Shown: positions 36,560 through 50,600, numbered from the stretch's first letter. The stretch is 64,000 nt of DNA from Panagrolaimus kolymaensis (GCA_028622995.1 JAJQJQ010000010.1:5456001-5520000); one strand, 5' to 3'. Made by a program: numbers and translations. Notes: generated by a model not told the origin, from the letters alone.

Positions 36560-38632
36560 TTAATAAATGCCGCCAAATCGAACCCGCTTTTTTTCTGACG
36601 ACGATCTTGTTGGGGATTCATTAGATGCAGAAGCATTATTAACTTTTGCAGTTGAGGCAGATGGTTTCGTTGAAGATTGTTTAATAATTGGATTTGCAGC
36701 ACCTGGACCAGAGAGGTTGAGAATGCCTTTTTCAACATTGGGTGCAAATGGATTAGGTAAAGATAAACTTTCCATGGATGGAATGAGATGAACCATATCT
36801 GATGGCAAACGTTTACGTGGAACAGGGCCATAAAAATATTCTTGAGCATACATATAACCAATTGCAACAAGAATTAAGAATGCAACCACAGCGATGCAAC
36901 TTGCAATAATAGTTAAAATGAAAGATTGTTGATCTCGTTGCTTTTCAGCTTCTTCATTGCATCGATATTGCAAACAACCAAGATCTCCTGAAGGAGTATT
37001 TCGATCGCCAAGTTGAGTAAGCCATGGGCCAATCCATTCACTTCCACAAATGCATTCCCAAAGATTATCAGATAAATCAACGGCTTCAAGGTCATCAATG
37101 TGCCAAGAATCAAAGGTACCTTCAGGAAGATAATAAAGACGATTGCTATTTACGAAAAATTTAATCAATCGAAGTCCTTTCAAAGCGTTGGGATTAATCT
37201 AAAAAAAATAAACATAAGTAATTCTTTAAAAAAATTGTAGTTAAAAAGGATATACTTTTTCAATTCGATTATGATCCAAAGTCAGTTCTTTCAAGCTTCC
37301 CAAAATATTCAATTCTCCATCTTCAATATTGGTAATTTTGTTACGAGCAAGGGAAAGGACTCGTAATTTTTTTAATGGTCTCAAATATGGCACCATTCCA
37401 CTGTGTGGAGGACTAGTTAAACTTGAAAGTTGATTATTTTGCAAAGATAATACAGTAAGTTGATGAACATGTTCGAAGGCTTGAGCTTCAATGACAGAAA
37501 TGTTATTTTCTGCGAATGATAAAGATGCTAATCGGCTGCTTTGACTTAATGAGCTTAGATCATTATCACTAATTCTTGAAATGGAATTACGATCCATGGA
37601 AAGCACGGAAAGGCTAGGCAAATCACGAAGTGAAACTTTTTTCAAGCTGTTGATGCTATTGTTGTTGAGATAAAGGCGTTGCAAATTTTCAAGTCCTCGA
37701 AGTTCCACTCGAGTTAAATGATTCGTGCCAAAATCGAGAGTTCTTAGTCGCTTCATTTGAGAAAATGCATTCCAATCAATAGTTCCAAGATTATTGCCTT
37801 GAATACTCAAAACTTCAAGGTTATTGAGACCTTGGAAGGTATTCCTACAAAACAAAAAAGAAAAATTGATTTATGCCCAAAAAAAAGAAACTTACTTTGT
37901 AATATTTGCAAGTTTATTATTTGCCATATTTAAAGTTTTAAGATTAATCAAATTTTTAAATGCTCCATCTTCAATATGACTTATTTGATTATCACTCAAC
38001 ATCAAAGTTTCCAAATAAACTAAAGAATCCAATTGGCCGGCTTTAATTTCGGTTAATTTATTTCCAGTTAAATCCAAAGTTTCTAATGCATTCAAATCAG
38101 CAAAAGTTGATTTATCAATACTTTTTAAAATATTATTCTTAAGATAAAGGCTCTTAAGGCGGCGACCAATATTTCCAAAGGCTCCAGCTCGAAATACACT
38201 AACTCTCGAATTTTCAATAGTTAAAATTTTAGGTCGAACTTTAGCAAACATATCATTAGGTAAAATATTTATCAATGAATTCCATATCCATAAATGTGAG
38301 ATCAATGTTTCATTAAGAGAATTTAATGCTCGAAATACGGAAGGCATATTTTGTCGGGTACATCCTATCCAAATTCCATCTCCACCTTCAGATTTATAAC
38401 TTTGAGAACCACCTCTCATGGCTCCCATTTCTTCGGGTAAGCATCGACATGCTGGCTGCAAATAAAAAAATTAACATAAAGTTTTTTATTGCTTAAAAAA
38501 ATTAATGCTTACGATTTCGCCTTGTTCAGTTGAATTTCTGAATGCCCCTTCTATTTCTTCACAAACATCCGCTGGATTTGCATTAACGCAATAAAATATT
38601 ATCAGCACAAAACCAATTATTAACTGCTTCAT
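36560..38632 (-). CDS. Leucine-rich-repeat type I membrane protein
   Basis: Four exons (38632-38513, 38455-37896, 37844-37256, 37198-36560) encode 635 aa. The start gives a signal peptide (MKQLIIGFVLIIFYCVNANP). A cysteine cluster PACRCLPE follows as an LRR N-cap, then roughly 13 leucine-rich repeats of LxxLxLxxNxL type (about 95-465), an LRR C-cap (about 468-505; WECICGSEW, then LGCLQYRC), a transmembrane helix at about 516-541 (ILTIIASCIAVVAFLILVAI) and a cytoplasmic tail of about 94 residues that is Ser/Asn-rich and ends RVRFGGIY. No TIR or Ig domain is present, so it is not a Toll receptor or a Kekkon-type protein. Likely role: cell-surface adhesion or receptor. The exact orthologue cannot be named; Chaoptin/Artichoke-like and slit-like ectodomains are the closest pattern. 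Confidence 0.85.
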
Positions 38633-41271
38633 TTTTAACACATTTCGTTTCTTTATTACCGATTCTAAAATAAAACAGCAAATAAGATATGTTTAAGCAA
38701 AAGTTTTTTTAAAGGCGCGAGGGATACTCGAATTCATGGAAGAAAAAATAGGGAAAAATGAGAAAAGAAAAATGATAGATCGATGGTCAAAAAAATCGCT
38801 GTTTTCCCATTTTTAAAGGAATTATTAAAATGGTCAAGAAAAAAACGTTGAAACCAAAAAACAAAAAAAGTTTTGAAGATTTTAGGTTATTTAAAAAAAA
38901 AGGCTAAAAGGAGAATAAAAAAAAAGCCCGTGTAAATGGTAAAGGAAGGCGACGACGACGACAAAAGGAGAAAAAAGACTAGAGTTGGTTGTTGGTGAAC
39001 AGCGAAGTGTTAGGGCGTGCCAGGCACATTTATTTTTGCGCCTTGCTCAAAGAAACAAAAAAATCCGCACACAACTCTTTCAAACAACATCGCAGCGTTT
39101 TTGAGATACGCACACACAACATTATTTTTTTGACATTGAACGAACGAACGCTTGTGGTTTCTTTTTAGTAATAGAAAGAGTCGTCGTCGTGCATCGCACT
39201 TACTAGCAAGCTTCGCTGTTGTTTTTTATATTTGCAAGGCCAAGAGCGTTGCTTTTTGTCGTCGTCTGTCATCATCGGTCGTCGTCTGGCGACTAGTTTA
39301 GTTCAATTCAGAACAAAACAAAAAACGGGAGTTGCAGATTTTTTCCGCCATTTTTTTATTGTGGTTTGGTAGTTGATGATGATCGGACAGCCGTCTTTTA
39401 TTTTTTAGTGGACGCATCTGCATCATCATTAACCATTGTGTTCGACCATCCTTGCAAAATCATCTGAGAGCTGCGTGTTTTTTTTTCTTCATCACAAAAA
39501 TTTCTACAACAAAAAAAGCGCCTTGGTCAGCAAAAAAAATTTTGAAACTGGACAAACATTTTGAAAGACAAAAGACACTTCTTCTTTGAGAAGCTTCACT
39601 TTTTTCCTTAAATAATAATGTAGCTGCAGCTGGTTATTGCTGCAAGTTTTAAAAAAAAGTGAATTTTTTGTTTTGTTTAACTTGCGCTTTCAAAGAAGAA
39701 GAAAAAAGTGCAGCAGGAGGACGTCGACGCCGTGCCAGTCATTCGACTAGCTAGCTGACTTGCTGCTGTCCAACAACAAACCTTTTTTTATTCCTTCTTC
39801 ATCTTTCTTGAAATATCTTGCGTGTGACCATTACTTTTTTCTCTTGGCACTGCCTTGTGCCAAAGCTTTTTTTTTACATTTTTCAACTCCGCCTATTTTC
39901 TTTTTCATAATAAATGAAATTTATTTTTAGTGATTATTGTAGCAAAAAATATAATAAGATTAGATTCTTAAAAGTCAAAAAGCCATTACTTTTATCTTTA
40001 TTTTTGGATTTTTAAAAACGAAAGAATCAAAAAATATCTGCAAAAAAAAAATAACGAAACACAGTTAAACAACTGTTGAATGAACTCAGAAAAAAATGTG
40101 TTTGATGTTTTGATTTTCATGAGTTTTAAAACGCAGTAATCCTAAAACCTCATTCACTGTAAAAACAAAATACAAATTTCTTGTAAATCATCTCTGTGCT
40201 ATGATGAATCTTTTTGTTGTTACTTGGCTTAAAATATTTATTTTTATTATCGACGCAATATAGCAACAAAAAAAAGAGAACAAAGAAGAAAGAATTTTTA
40301 GAAAATGATTTTTGTTCATAATAATTAACTTTTTTTTTTATAAACAAAACAGAATCATGGGTATCATTGAATAAAACGGTTTTTTGTTCGAATATAAAGG
40401 AAAATTTGAAATAAAAGAAACCCCAACATAAAGCATGCAAGCTTATTAGCAGCAGGAAAAAAAGATACATAAACATTTTTGTAACACAAATAGTTACAGA
40501 TAATAAAAGAATTTCCGATTGAGGTGACAAAGGTAAGTTTAACTCAAGTGAAAGGAAATTGAAAATTAATGAACGATGCGTAGAATGAAGAAAGCAAAAA
40601 ATCAACCGCAGGCACTTAAAAAAGAAGAAAAGAAATAAATTAAAAGAAAATGGGATTAAAATTTGTTTTAAAAAAAGTTGACGGTGCTCGAAATACGGTT
40701 ATGCACAATGAGAGAAAAAAAAAATGAAAGTAAATTGTAGCTACAAATAATAAAAGCTTTAACGCAAGCAATATCTGAACGTTGTTGTTAATGTTGTTGA
40801 TGAAAATAAAGTGCAACAATCAATGCCAAAAAAGGAACAATAATGAATAATAATAATAAAGGGTTAAAATATGAAAATAATTTTTGCCATTCGCTTCTTT
40901 ACATAATTCCTGGATAGTTCGCTTTTTGAAGAATGCTATGAAGTCTGTCAAGAAGCAGATAAATAAAATATATTTAGAATAAAAAAATCTTGAATAAATG
41001 TACTTTGTATAATATTTAGTACAACCCGAGAGGGGAAACGATAGCACCATGCCAAGAAAACACGTGGAGATGATAAATGTTCACGCTAATGGTTAAGCTT
41101 ATGTTAGCAAGAATGAATCTGAAAGCATCCTCAATAAAGACGAAACACAAAGAGAGACAGAGAGTTAGTATCAAAAACTTTATATTCTAACAGAGTTACA
41201 ATAACTTAAAACAAGAACAAATTACAATTACCTTGATAAAACAAAGACATGAAAACAATGAAAAAGGGCAT
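38633..41271. promoter_or_regulatory. 5' flank of LRR gene and 3' flank of Lis-1
   Basis: About 2.6 kb with no credible gene. The part nearest the LRR gene (38,940-39,760) is richer in G+C and carries repeated GTCGTC/GACGAC words (38,950-38,962, 39,181-39,190, 39,258-39,266, 39,277-39,290) and CCGCCATTTT at 39,346, a GCCAT (YY1/Pho-type) word; this probably marks the promoter or 5' UTR. The remainder, to 41,271, is AT-rich. A minus-strand frame at 40,150-40,605 is F/L/S/K-rich with no domain and is not called. Confidence 0.5.
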
Positions 41272-42837
41272 TTATCGACATTCCCATACTTTTACTGTAG
41301 AATCACAAGAAGCAGTGGCAACATAAGGTTCCGTTCTATTGAAAGCTAAAAAAGATATGTATTACAAAGAGAAATAATTAAAGCTTTAACTTACCAATGC
41401 TATTTACGAATTGATTATGCGGTGTAATAACCTTCTTGATTGTTCTGGCTTGAAGATCCCATGTACGCAAAGTTTTGTCATCAGATACAGAAATCAAGTA
41501 TTTTCCAACAGGATGAAACACTACACCACGAACCCAATTGTCATGACCTTCAAGAGTAAACAGCAAGCTACCAATATTGACATGCCATACATTAATATTT
41601 CGATCACGACTGCCAGATACCACGACAAGAGGACTTCCTTCAATAAGACAATTGACATCTTTAGAACTTGTTTCAGAAACATTCATAGCTTTGGCAGTTG
41701 AATCTGAAGCCCATGCAACACATTCAACAACATGATCATGGCCACGTAAATCAGCAACAAGGTTCTTTGATTCCATATCCCAGATTTTGACAAGCTAAAA
41801 ACAACAGCATTAGTATTATAATGAGGATGAAAACAACTTACTCGATCAGTGCTGCATGAAGCGAGATATTTAGCATTGGGATTAACTCGAATCATGCGAA
41901 CCCAAGCAGTATGCCCTTGAAAATTGTGTATACATTTGTTAGTCTCTTCATTAAGTTCCCATAGTTTGATATCAGTATCACGAGATCCAGTTAACACTTT
42001 GTTATCTAAAAAATGAATGATTATATTTAACAACAAATGTTATGTAAAAACATACCAGCAAGGAAAGCAACTGAACTGATTGAATGATTATGGCCAGCAA
42101 AGGTTTTCAAACAGGAGTATGTTTTGCCAAAATCCCAAATTTTCGTCTTCATATCTAACGAACAAGAAGCCAGCAACGTTCCTTTTGAATTGAAAGCAAG
42201 ATCGTTAACAGACATGGTATGACCAGTAAGAGTACGTTCACATCGATTAGTCAAAGGATCCCATATTCTTATACAAGCATCATCACTTCCGCTGACCACG
42301 ATATTGTAAAGAGGATGGAATATGACGATATTCACAGACGATCTATGCCCAGATAGAGTTACAAGTTCTGGAGGACGAGGTAACCATTCATCGATTTTTC
42401 TTTTGTCACTAAAACAAATGTACATAAGAGCCAGTAATGATGGAATATTAATTTACCGTGTTGGTGCTTCATTTGTTGCTTCACCCTGGAGTTCAATAAG
42501 TTGTTTTTCCAGAAGATTCACTTTCACTTGTAGTCGAGCATTGGTGATAAACTTTCGTTCCAGTAGTTGGCCAGTTTCATCAACATTTTCAATTTGCTGA
42601 AATTTAGATGATGAAACATGAAACTTGATAAGAAAAAGACTTACAACATCTTCTGCTTCCGACAAAAATGCTTCATAGGTCTTTGTAAAACCTTTACGCT
42701 TCAAATATGCTGCGATAGCAGTATTTCTGAAACAAGTAAAAATGATGAATAAGCGTTATAAAAAGCAAAAAATGTTACATTTCAGTATATTGTTTAGCTG
42801 TTGTCAGGAGAGTATTCGACACACTTGCGTTGGCCAT
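41272..42837 (-). CDS. Lis-1: LIS1 / PAFAH1B1, dynein regulator
   Basis: Seven exons (42837-42779, 42726-42645, 42596-42457, 42408-42056, 42005-41842, 41794-41395, 41345-41272) encode 423 aa; LIS1 is about 410 aa elsewhere. An N-terminal LisH dimerisation motif (INTAIAAYLKRKGFTKTYEA, about 20-48) leads into a short coiled coil (LLERKFITNARLQVKVNLLE) and the linker DEWLPRPPELVTLSGHRS typical of LIS1. Seven WD40 repeats follow, with clear signatures DDACIRIWD, LDMKTKIWD, DTDIKLWE, DNWVRGVVFHPVGKYLI and SDDKTLRTWD, ending with CDSTVKVWECR, the normal terminus. LIS1 binds the dynein motor domain with NudE/NudC partners and is needed for nuclear migration and spindle function. All phases agree. 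The start ATG at 42,837 gives a short leader MANASVSNT before the LisH. Confidence 0.95.
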
Positions 42838-44378
42838 GCTGGTAAATACGATGAATCTTAGGAATTACCGCCTGAAAAAAGAAGAAGATGGATTAGTATT
42901 CAAAAAAAGCGACAAGGATAACTAATTAGATTACACGAACACATACATACAAAATGGCTTAAAAGCTCGGGAAAAACACGCTCAAGGGAAGATGAAGATA
43001 TTTTAAAGCTAAACGCGGAAAATTTTACATAAAAAAGCAGCAGAATAGAGTAAAAAACAAGCATGAAAAAATATTAATGAAGGAGGAGAAAAAAAAGTTG
43101 CGTAACACGAAGAAAGAAGAACAAAAGATGATGATGTTCGAGATTTTTTTACATTTCAGCGCAGCCGATAAAAGTTTGCTCGCGGCTGAAGAGAAGACGT
43201 TTTCGTGTTAAGAATTTTAATATCAAATTTGTGTGCTTTGGAATGTTTGAAATTGAAAGGACCCAGAGCATCGTCGATCGAAAAAGATTTATGTAGCAAA
43301 CAAACAAAAAAAAAGAAGAAGAATTGAAGAAGCTTTTCTTATTCAAAATACAGAAAGAACTACTAATCATTTTTTGAACATTTTTTCCTTCAAGTATCAT
43401 TATTTCTTTCTCAAGCAACCGTTCTTTTTTTTTCTTTGAATCAAAAATGACTGATCAAAGGAAGAAAAGTAAAAAGTGTGTCGGTATTTTTTTTCTGTAA
43501 AAAACATGTGTTTTTTCATTTTTTCTTTCTTTCTATCAGTGATGATTGATACCACAAAAAACGAATGAACGAAGGAATTTAAATGTTTTTTTCTAATGTA
43601 AGCAAACTGTCTTGTCTGTTACTAACCTTTTTTTGTTTACATTTTATAAAAATTTCTTCTTTTTCTGTTGCGTCTTCTGAGTTGCCATTTTTTTGCAACA
43701 ACAATTGTATTACTTTCATTTTTTTGTTTTTTGAGAACTTCAAAAACTAATTTACTTTTTTAAAAGTAATTTCACTTTATTACATAAGAAAGTTTTAAAA
43801 AGCATAAAAACATTAATTTAAGAAATCTCTGTTAAGGCTTCTTAGATTTCATATTAGAATGCTACACCAGAATAATCTTTCGTTGGAATATTATCTAATT
43901 GAGTAATGTATGAAACCATACCATATTTTTACGATATTGTTTGTTAAAATCAAGGTTCACGAAATTCCTTTCTTTCTTTTTTAATTCCATTGGCTTCCTC
44001 AAGAGCTTGCTTCTGTGTTACTAACCTTTTTGCTTACTTTTTTTTGCTTCTCCTTTGTCTTCACAGTTATCTTTTTTCGCATGCTTCAAAATCAAAAATT
44101 ACACTTTTACAAAATTTTATCAAAAAATTAATTTAGTTAATTAAAATTTATATAACAAAAAACAGAGATTCAATTTTGAACTTAAACTTTTTAAAAGAAA
44201 CATAGTGCACAGATTTTTAAACATAAAAAGAAGATAATTATTAATACAAAAGAGTCGGCTTTTAAACATATTCATTGATTGCGAGATAGTGGTTGTTGTT
44301 GTTGCGAATGATGAGCTTTTTTAGGACAAGAAAATTTAGCAAATATAAGAAAATTTGAAGAAAAAAGGTTCGGTAAAT
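42838..44378. other. Intergenic, Lis-1 promoter side / pros 3' side
   Basis: About 1.5 kb. The first 300 bp (42,838-43,150) should be the 5' UTR and promoter of Lis-1; the ATG is preceded on the minus strand by an acceptor-like or UTR sequence that I could not resolve. The frame at 43,149-43,418 (minus) has no recognisable domain. From 43,430 to 44,378 the DNA is AT-rich with poly-T runs and presumably includes the pros 3' UTR. Confidence 0.5.
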
Positions 44379-47300
44379 TTATTCAAGAGTGCACATGAAG
44401 CTTGGAAGTTTAAAATGTTCTGGAATAGTATCATCCATACGGCTGATGACTTTATATATCGCTTTTTTCCATGAAGTATCTTTATCACGTTCTTGTTGAA
44501 GGGCAACAAAAAATTCTCTAAGGGTTTCTTCAATAACTTCACGTAGCCTAGGTGGCGGCTAAAAATAAATGAATGAATAAATAAAAAATATAATAGCTTT
44601 TGTTAATTTTTTAGTTTATAAAAGTGCTTTTTTAATGTTTAATGCAACAAATACAAAAAGGTTATTACTTACTGGGAAAAGGTTATTTCGATTATAATGT
44701 TGATTCAAAGTTTTATAAATTTCTGATTCTTCGCTAACATGGAGTTGCTCACGATGAGTCATACCTTCAGCTAAAGCTTGACGAGCAAATTTTTCCATTT
44801 GCATATAAAAGAATTCTCTGCAAAAAAGAAAAACTTTTAGTATATTATTTTTATTTTATTTATAAAACTTACCGAAAATTTGAAAACCATTTAACCAATT
44901 GAGCTGTGTTGTTTTTATTGAAACGAATATCAGTGAAATATGATTTCAATAAAGCTGAACTTGGATATCTCGTATAAAAAAACATTAATTTGGCTTTACG
45001 CAAATGTATTGGAGTTAATGTATTGCTTAAAGGATATGTGCCATCATAAGGTCCACCATAATCACTAAAGCTATCAGAATTTTCACCTGATTCATCTCGA
45101 TCTATGTCGTCATTGATATTTCTGCTGTTGTTGTTGCTGTTACCAAAATTTGTGCTATTATATAGCGGATGATTAACCATAGTTGGTGGAAAATAATTAC
45201 TACTATTATTTAATGGTGAAGATCGTTCACTGACGGGTAAAGAATTGGAAGACGAATCACGAATTATTCCGGCTTTATTTACCCGCAATGAATCAGTTAC
45301 TTTGGAACGTTTTTTGCGAATGGGTGAACAATCAGCAACTGCACTGTTGCTTCGAATCATGTGATTAGAATTATTTAGATGAGATGCAAGAGTTGGAAAT
45401 GATGAAAGATTCGGATGGTGGTGTAATTGGTTTGGCGGTGGAAAAATACTGCTACTACCAGTAATGTTGTTGTTGCTTGGAGCCGCAGAAGATACAGAAT
45501 TATTATTATTTTGACTTGCTGCAGCTGCTGCAGCAAGAAGGTTGCTCATTGTTGGATTCACAAATGAAGAAGACGAAGCTGTGGCTGCACTAACAGAGAC
45601 ATTGTTGTTGTTGTTATTAGAATTATACATATTTGGTGGAAGAGAAGAAGGATTCTTTGGCATTAAAAATGCAGCCAATCTTTGATTTGTATATTGCTGC
45701 TTCATTTCATTCATTTGTTGTTGAACTTCATTTGTTACTGTAACTGTTCTCAACATACGTTCCATGAAAGCTCGAGTTTCACGAGTTCGATAATCGGTAA
45801 CTACTTTATCAATGGCTGTTCCAATTTCATCTTTAAGAGTTTGACAAAGCCGGAAAATATTTTGCTGAACATCTTGTTGTTGACTTTGATGTAATTGGGC
45901 AAGGGATGGAATTTTTTCCTGCAAAGATGAATGATCAATATTTTTTGGGTTGTTTAATTTCATCAAAGGTTTTACCATTGAAATCATTTCATTATTGTGG
46001 TTGTTTTTAGCAGATTTTTGGACACTATTTTCAGAAACATTATTATTGTTGTTATTATTCATTTGAAATCGACGTTGGGCTTCAAAAAATTCTTGTAATC
46101 GATTAGTGTTACCACCATTATTTCCAAAATTATTTAAATGTGAAGGAAGCATATTCATAACATTGAAAAAAATGTTTGAATTATTTTGTTGAGGTAATGG
46201 CCCAGCGATTGAAGGTGCATCTTCACCAATCACTCCATTTAATGAAGGTGACCTGGCAACAGCTTCTTCAAGTAAGCAACAATCACCATCATCATCTTCG
46301 AGAAGTACACTTGCTATAATTAGCATACATCATTATATTTTTTTCTCAAGTTTTGGAAAGAAAGAAAGAGACAAAAATGCAACAATGAAAAGAGAAAGGT
46401 GCATGCGCGCGATCGTGAAAATGACCCGGCTAATCCGGTGAATGAGCGGCAACGGTGGCGGGGGCGATGGATTTCCTCAAATCAAAAAAAATTTGACTAC
46501 CATGAAGGCGATGATCGTGTTTCCGGTGCGACAATTCCTTTGTCTGGTCAAAATAAAAAATAGAAAAGAAAGGATTTCGGGCTAACATGAAAGTCATACA
46601 AGAAAAAAATCTTGTACGATATTTTATTTGAATTTGTTCATACAAGTGTAAAAAATGTTCTTAGTTTTTCTATTGTCTTTAGTGGATATTCAGAACATAA
46701 AATAAAAGACAAATCAAAAACTTACATTCTTTGATCGAAGAAGAAATGCCGTTATTTTCTTCTGCTGATTCACTAACAACTACAAAATTATTATTTGCTA
46801 TTTGACGCTGAGGTTGGAAGCATTTTCGACGGGCTGATGAAGAATTATTTGACATTGCGCTATTATTTGAATGGCATTGTTCCATATTTTCTGGGCTTTG
46901 TTGTTGATTATCATCGCCATTAACCATCATTGTGGGTTCATGAAAATCATCTGATTCTTCTTCATCTTCCTCACCAAAATCTTTTGTTGAATCTTCTAAA
47001 GTCGCCATATCTTGAGAAGAAGAAAATAAATTTTCATCAGTTGTTTCTTGCTCGTCCTTAAAAAAAATAAAAAATAAGAAAATTATGAATAAGTTTTTCA
47101 TATTGTCTAGTTGAGTCACTTTCAAGATTTGTTTTTTTTATGCAACGCCTACATACATACCTGTCTTAGACGTTTAGCAGGAGGAATTTCTTCATGATCG
47201 CTATTATCATTATTTTGTTGTTGTTCAAGAGCTCCATGAAATAATTTCATATTAAATCCACTTTCGCTTGGAGCATTTACAGATTGCTCCCGTTTTAAAC

Positions 47301-47699
47301 CATTCATTTTAGTTGATGGGTTCTAAAAAATTTAAACAAAAAATTAGATATTTTCTTTTCTTTTTTTATCCACGCTTTTTAATTTTCTTTTAGTTGTTTT
47401 TTTTCTTCTTATTTCTTTTTTTTAAATAACTGTGTGCCCTGACTCACCTGATACGAATTTCTTGGTTCACCAGCGTCTACTCTTTGTCGGCAGCGTTTGA
47501 GCTTTGATCGCTGTTGTTGATGGTGCAAATTATTATTATTGCTGCTTACAACCGTTGCAAGAAGTTGTGATAAAGCAAATGGATTTGTGTTGGGTAATAT
47601 CGAACCAAATGAAGATACAAGTGGGTTGAGCTTCGATTGCTGCTGATCAGAAAAGGGTGAAATTAGTGATGGTTGTGGCCGAAGGCCGCCAGAAGACAT
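44379..47699 (-). CDS. pros: Prospero homeodomain transcription factor
   Basis: Six coding exons (47699-47448, 47322-47161, 47056-46726, 46313-44873, 44817-44673, 44558-44379) give 836 aa. The C-terminal homeo-Prospero domain (about 680-836) is unmistakable: [78 protein letters not shown], ending FMCTLE. The N-terminal half is low-complexity with Asn, Gln, Ser and Ala runs; [16 protein letters not shown] (exon 1) is a segment shared with other Prospero proteins, and PPAKRLRQ (exon 2) is a possible nuclear localisation signal. Prospero controls neural and glial fate and cell-cycle exit. The sequence before the ATG at 47,699 ends in an acceptor-like TTTTTAG, so a 5' non-coding exon probably lies upstream. 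The intron 46,314-46,725 is unusually long and contains a G+C-rich patch. Confidence 0.95.
46399..46530. other. G+C-rich patch inside a pros intron
   Basis: Within the 412-bp intron 46,314-46,725, bases from GCATGCGCGCGATCG (46,401) through the run GGTGGCGGGGGCG (about 46,455) to CGTGTTTCCGG are much richer in G+C than anything around them. A minus-strand open stretch crosses it (46,430-46,645). It could be an alternative exon, an internal promoter or an enhancer; the sequence does not decide. Confidence 0.4.
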
Positions 47700-50600
47700 C
47701 GACAAGCTAAAAACATAAAAGAAAAATGTTTTGAAAATTTAAAGAAAATAAAATCAAAGGTAAAGAAAGGAATGTTTTAAAGAAAATACACTAACCCAAA
47801 CGGCGGCAATGATAAAAAAGATCACGAAAAAAATTGGTTAAAAATAAACACACTGAATTTAAAATAAAAAATAAAAAATCACTAAGATCTTTGATAAAAA
47901 CAAAAGTTTTAGAGATGAATGATGCGAGAGAACAATAATATGTGAAATACCTCTCACAAAAATAAAAGTATTAATATTCTCAAAAATATTTTTTAGATAG
48001 AAAAAACTTAGGGATGACAAAATCTTTTAGTGGCCGCCTTTTTTCTTCTTTTCTCCCGGCGACTTATGCAAATGAGACGAAAGGAATCGGAAGACCGTAT
48101 TTGGTTTGCCTCAAAGACGTGCATAAACAAGTAAGTTGCCTAGGGAAGCGACTGTGTACTACCACGTACATAGAAAAGTTTTAAAGGAAAGAATTAATCT
48201 TTAACGTGAGCAATAACAATAAAACCGGGAATTTTTCATGAAATATATGTAGAAAAAAGGTGGAAGAAAAAGTGATGATGATCAATCGACGACGATACAC
48301 AAAAATACGTCTTTTTTCTAAACTAATCCCTCCCTTTTTTTAATAATTCATTCAAGCAAGCAAAAAGACTTTCTGTAATCCTATAAGAAGTTTGTGTCGT
48401 CGCGGAGATGGTATACATATTTTTTGAAACTCGGCAAAAAAAAATTCATATTTATAAAAAGAAAGAAAAAACTTAAAATGCGTGATGGAAGGAAATAAAA
48501 TGAAAGAAATATATTTCTTCTTTCTTTACGTTAACAAATAAAAAAGAGTAGTGACTTCTTAGTAATTCTCGCATTGCAAAGAAAAAGTACCGTATACACC
48601 TTCAAAAATAAAAGCGGAAGAAGAAAATAGGAGATCCAACTAACTTAGGTGGCTGTTGAATGCGCTTCCTCGCCTGACCTTAGAAGGAAGGATGATGAGA
48701 CACTGAGTGAATTGTCGTCGCACTTTCCTCAACGTTTCCCGTCGACGACTGGGAGGAGGATGAAGAACCACCCTTTTTTTTCTTCTTCATCTCATCTTCT
48801 TGTTTTATTTCTCCCAAAAAAAATATTATAGGAAAAGGAAATGAAAGAAAAATAAAAGTATATGTTCTCGAAAAGGTGAGCGGTGGATGTCTCTATTGGA
48901 TGTAAAGAAAACAATAAGCGGATGTTGTACCTCATCATTTTTGGGTGTCGACACACGCGTACAGAAATTGGAAGAAATAAAAAAATTGTAACGGTGTCAA
49001 TGAGAAAAAGACAATTTTTTGGGAGAAAAGTAATCTCTTCTTTACCGCCTCGTCCCAAAAAAGAAGTTACAAAAAAATGAGGAAAAGGGCTTTGAAAGAA
49101 AACTTGGTAAATCTACTTTTATTTTTCTATTGGACATGCATGTGCACAGAAATCTCAAATTCTCTCAAATCTCCGCCTTTTCTTTTAAAAATCATAGAAG
49201 TTTTGAGGAGATTTACCTCACTGAAATATGAAATAATAATAAGGCCATAAAAATACAGTCCGGTACTAATATTAAGTGGGGTAACAGAAAAGATAACTCA
49301 AGCATGACTGAGCTCGTCTTTTCTCTGTTCCATCGTAAGTAATAAAAAAAAAATTATCAGGTTATGAGAGAGAAAAAAAGATCCAACGCAAAAATTTGAG
49401 AAAGCAAAGAATAAAAAAAAACTGCGTAAAAAATCAACACAAAAAAATGTAAAATAAAAACAAAGTTGTTTAACATTTTGTAAAAAATGCCGAGAGGGCG
49501 GACGACGTCTTTGATATATAAAAAAATTACCTTTTAGATCACATAACTCTCGCGTCATTTATTTTATTTTTTGTTACATCTTTTTTTGATGCTTTAAGAA
49601 AAAGGTAAGTAAAATATAATAAATGAACGTCATCTGGGGAATTCTTTTTTGAGTTTTATGCCCTACAAGGTGAGGGTGAAGTGTTCAGATTCAAAGAAGA
49701 AGACAATCGAAACAAAGAAAGAGCAATTTTTAAAACGGTTATAGGTGTAAAAATGATGAATATTAAATATGCTACATTCTTGAAGACGTAATGGAACAAA
49801 AAAACGTTAAAAATTTGCATAATAAAGAAAATAGAAGGAAGGAGGATAAGTTTAAGAATCACTTGAAATAAGACAATTAACCGTAGTGCTCGAAAAAAAA
49901 GAGTTTTATTTACCCATAAAAGTGATGAACTTTATTTTTGGCCATATTAAAAAATTTGCAACTATGTACTAAACAGAAGCTTGTTTCTAAAACTAAGAAA
50001 ATTAAGCTTTCTACAATTTTATGGCTTTTTTGTTCTTCATCATCGCCAAATTCTAAAGGAGTGGACGCACACAAGTAAGAAAGCAAGCAAGCAGGCGGTC
50101 TTTCTTGAAAGGGGCGAATCACTGAAAAGGAGCAAATGTGCGCACAATTCCATTTACTACTTGCACACACGTCTTAAGCGTTTCTTCTTCGCTCTTTCCT
50201 TTTTTCAACCGCCTCTAAGAATACTGTAGTCTTGGAATTTCTTCTTGCAACTATCCTCAAGTTACTTGTTTATAAGAAAAAGTTTGTTGTTTTATAAACA
50301 CAATATCAAATTAATATAAAAAAGAAAAAGTAAACTTTTCAGGCAAAGAAAAATTATTTTTTTTTGGTGAAGACAATGAAAACCAATCTTCCACTAAAAA
50401 TAGTGTGCCCTCAAATGACCCTCTTTGTGTTACAACACCCGCATTTATTTTTTCCAATCGTATCCTTATAAGACACCAATTAAAGTCTGAAACAATAATA
50501 ATAAAAAGAAAAAATAAGGCCAGGTAAGGAGAAGAAAAAACGATGCGCATTTTTGTAGGAATAAAAAAAAGAAGAGCTGCTTCGTTTTTTCCGAGATTTA

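Noticed and set aside
40150..40605. 151-residue minus-strand frame
   Set aside because: Composition is F/L/S/K-rich as expected from poly-T/poly-A DNA; no conserved motif or start context.
46430..46645. 71-residue frame as an independent gene
   Set aside because: It lies wholly in a pros intron; at most it is an alternative exon, and is listed as a finding instead.
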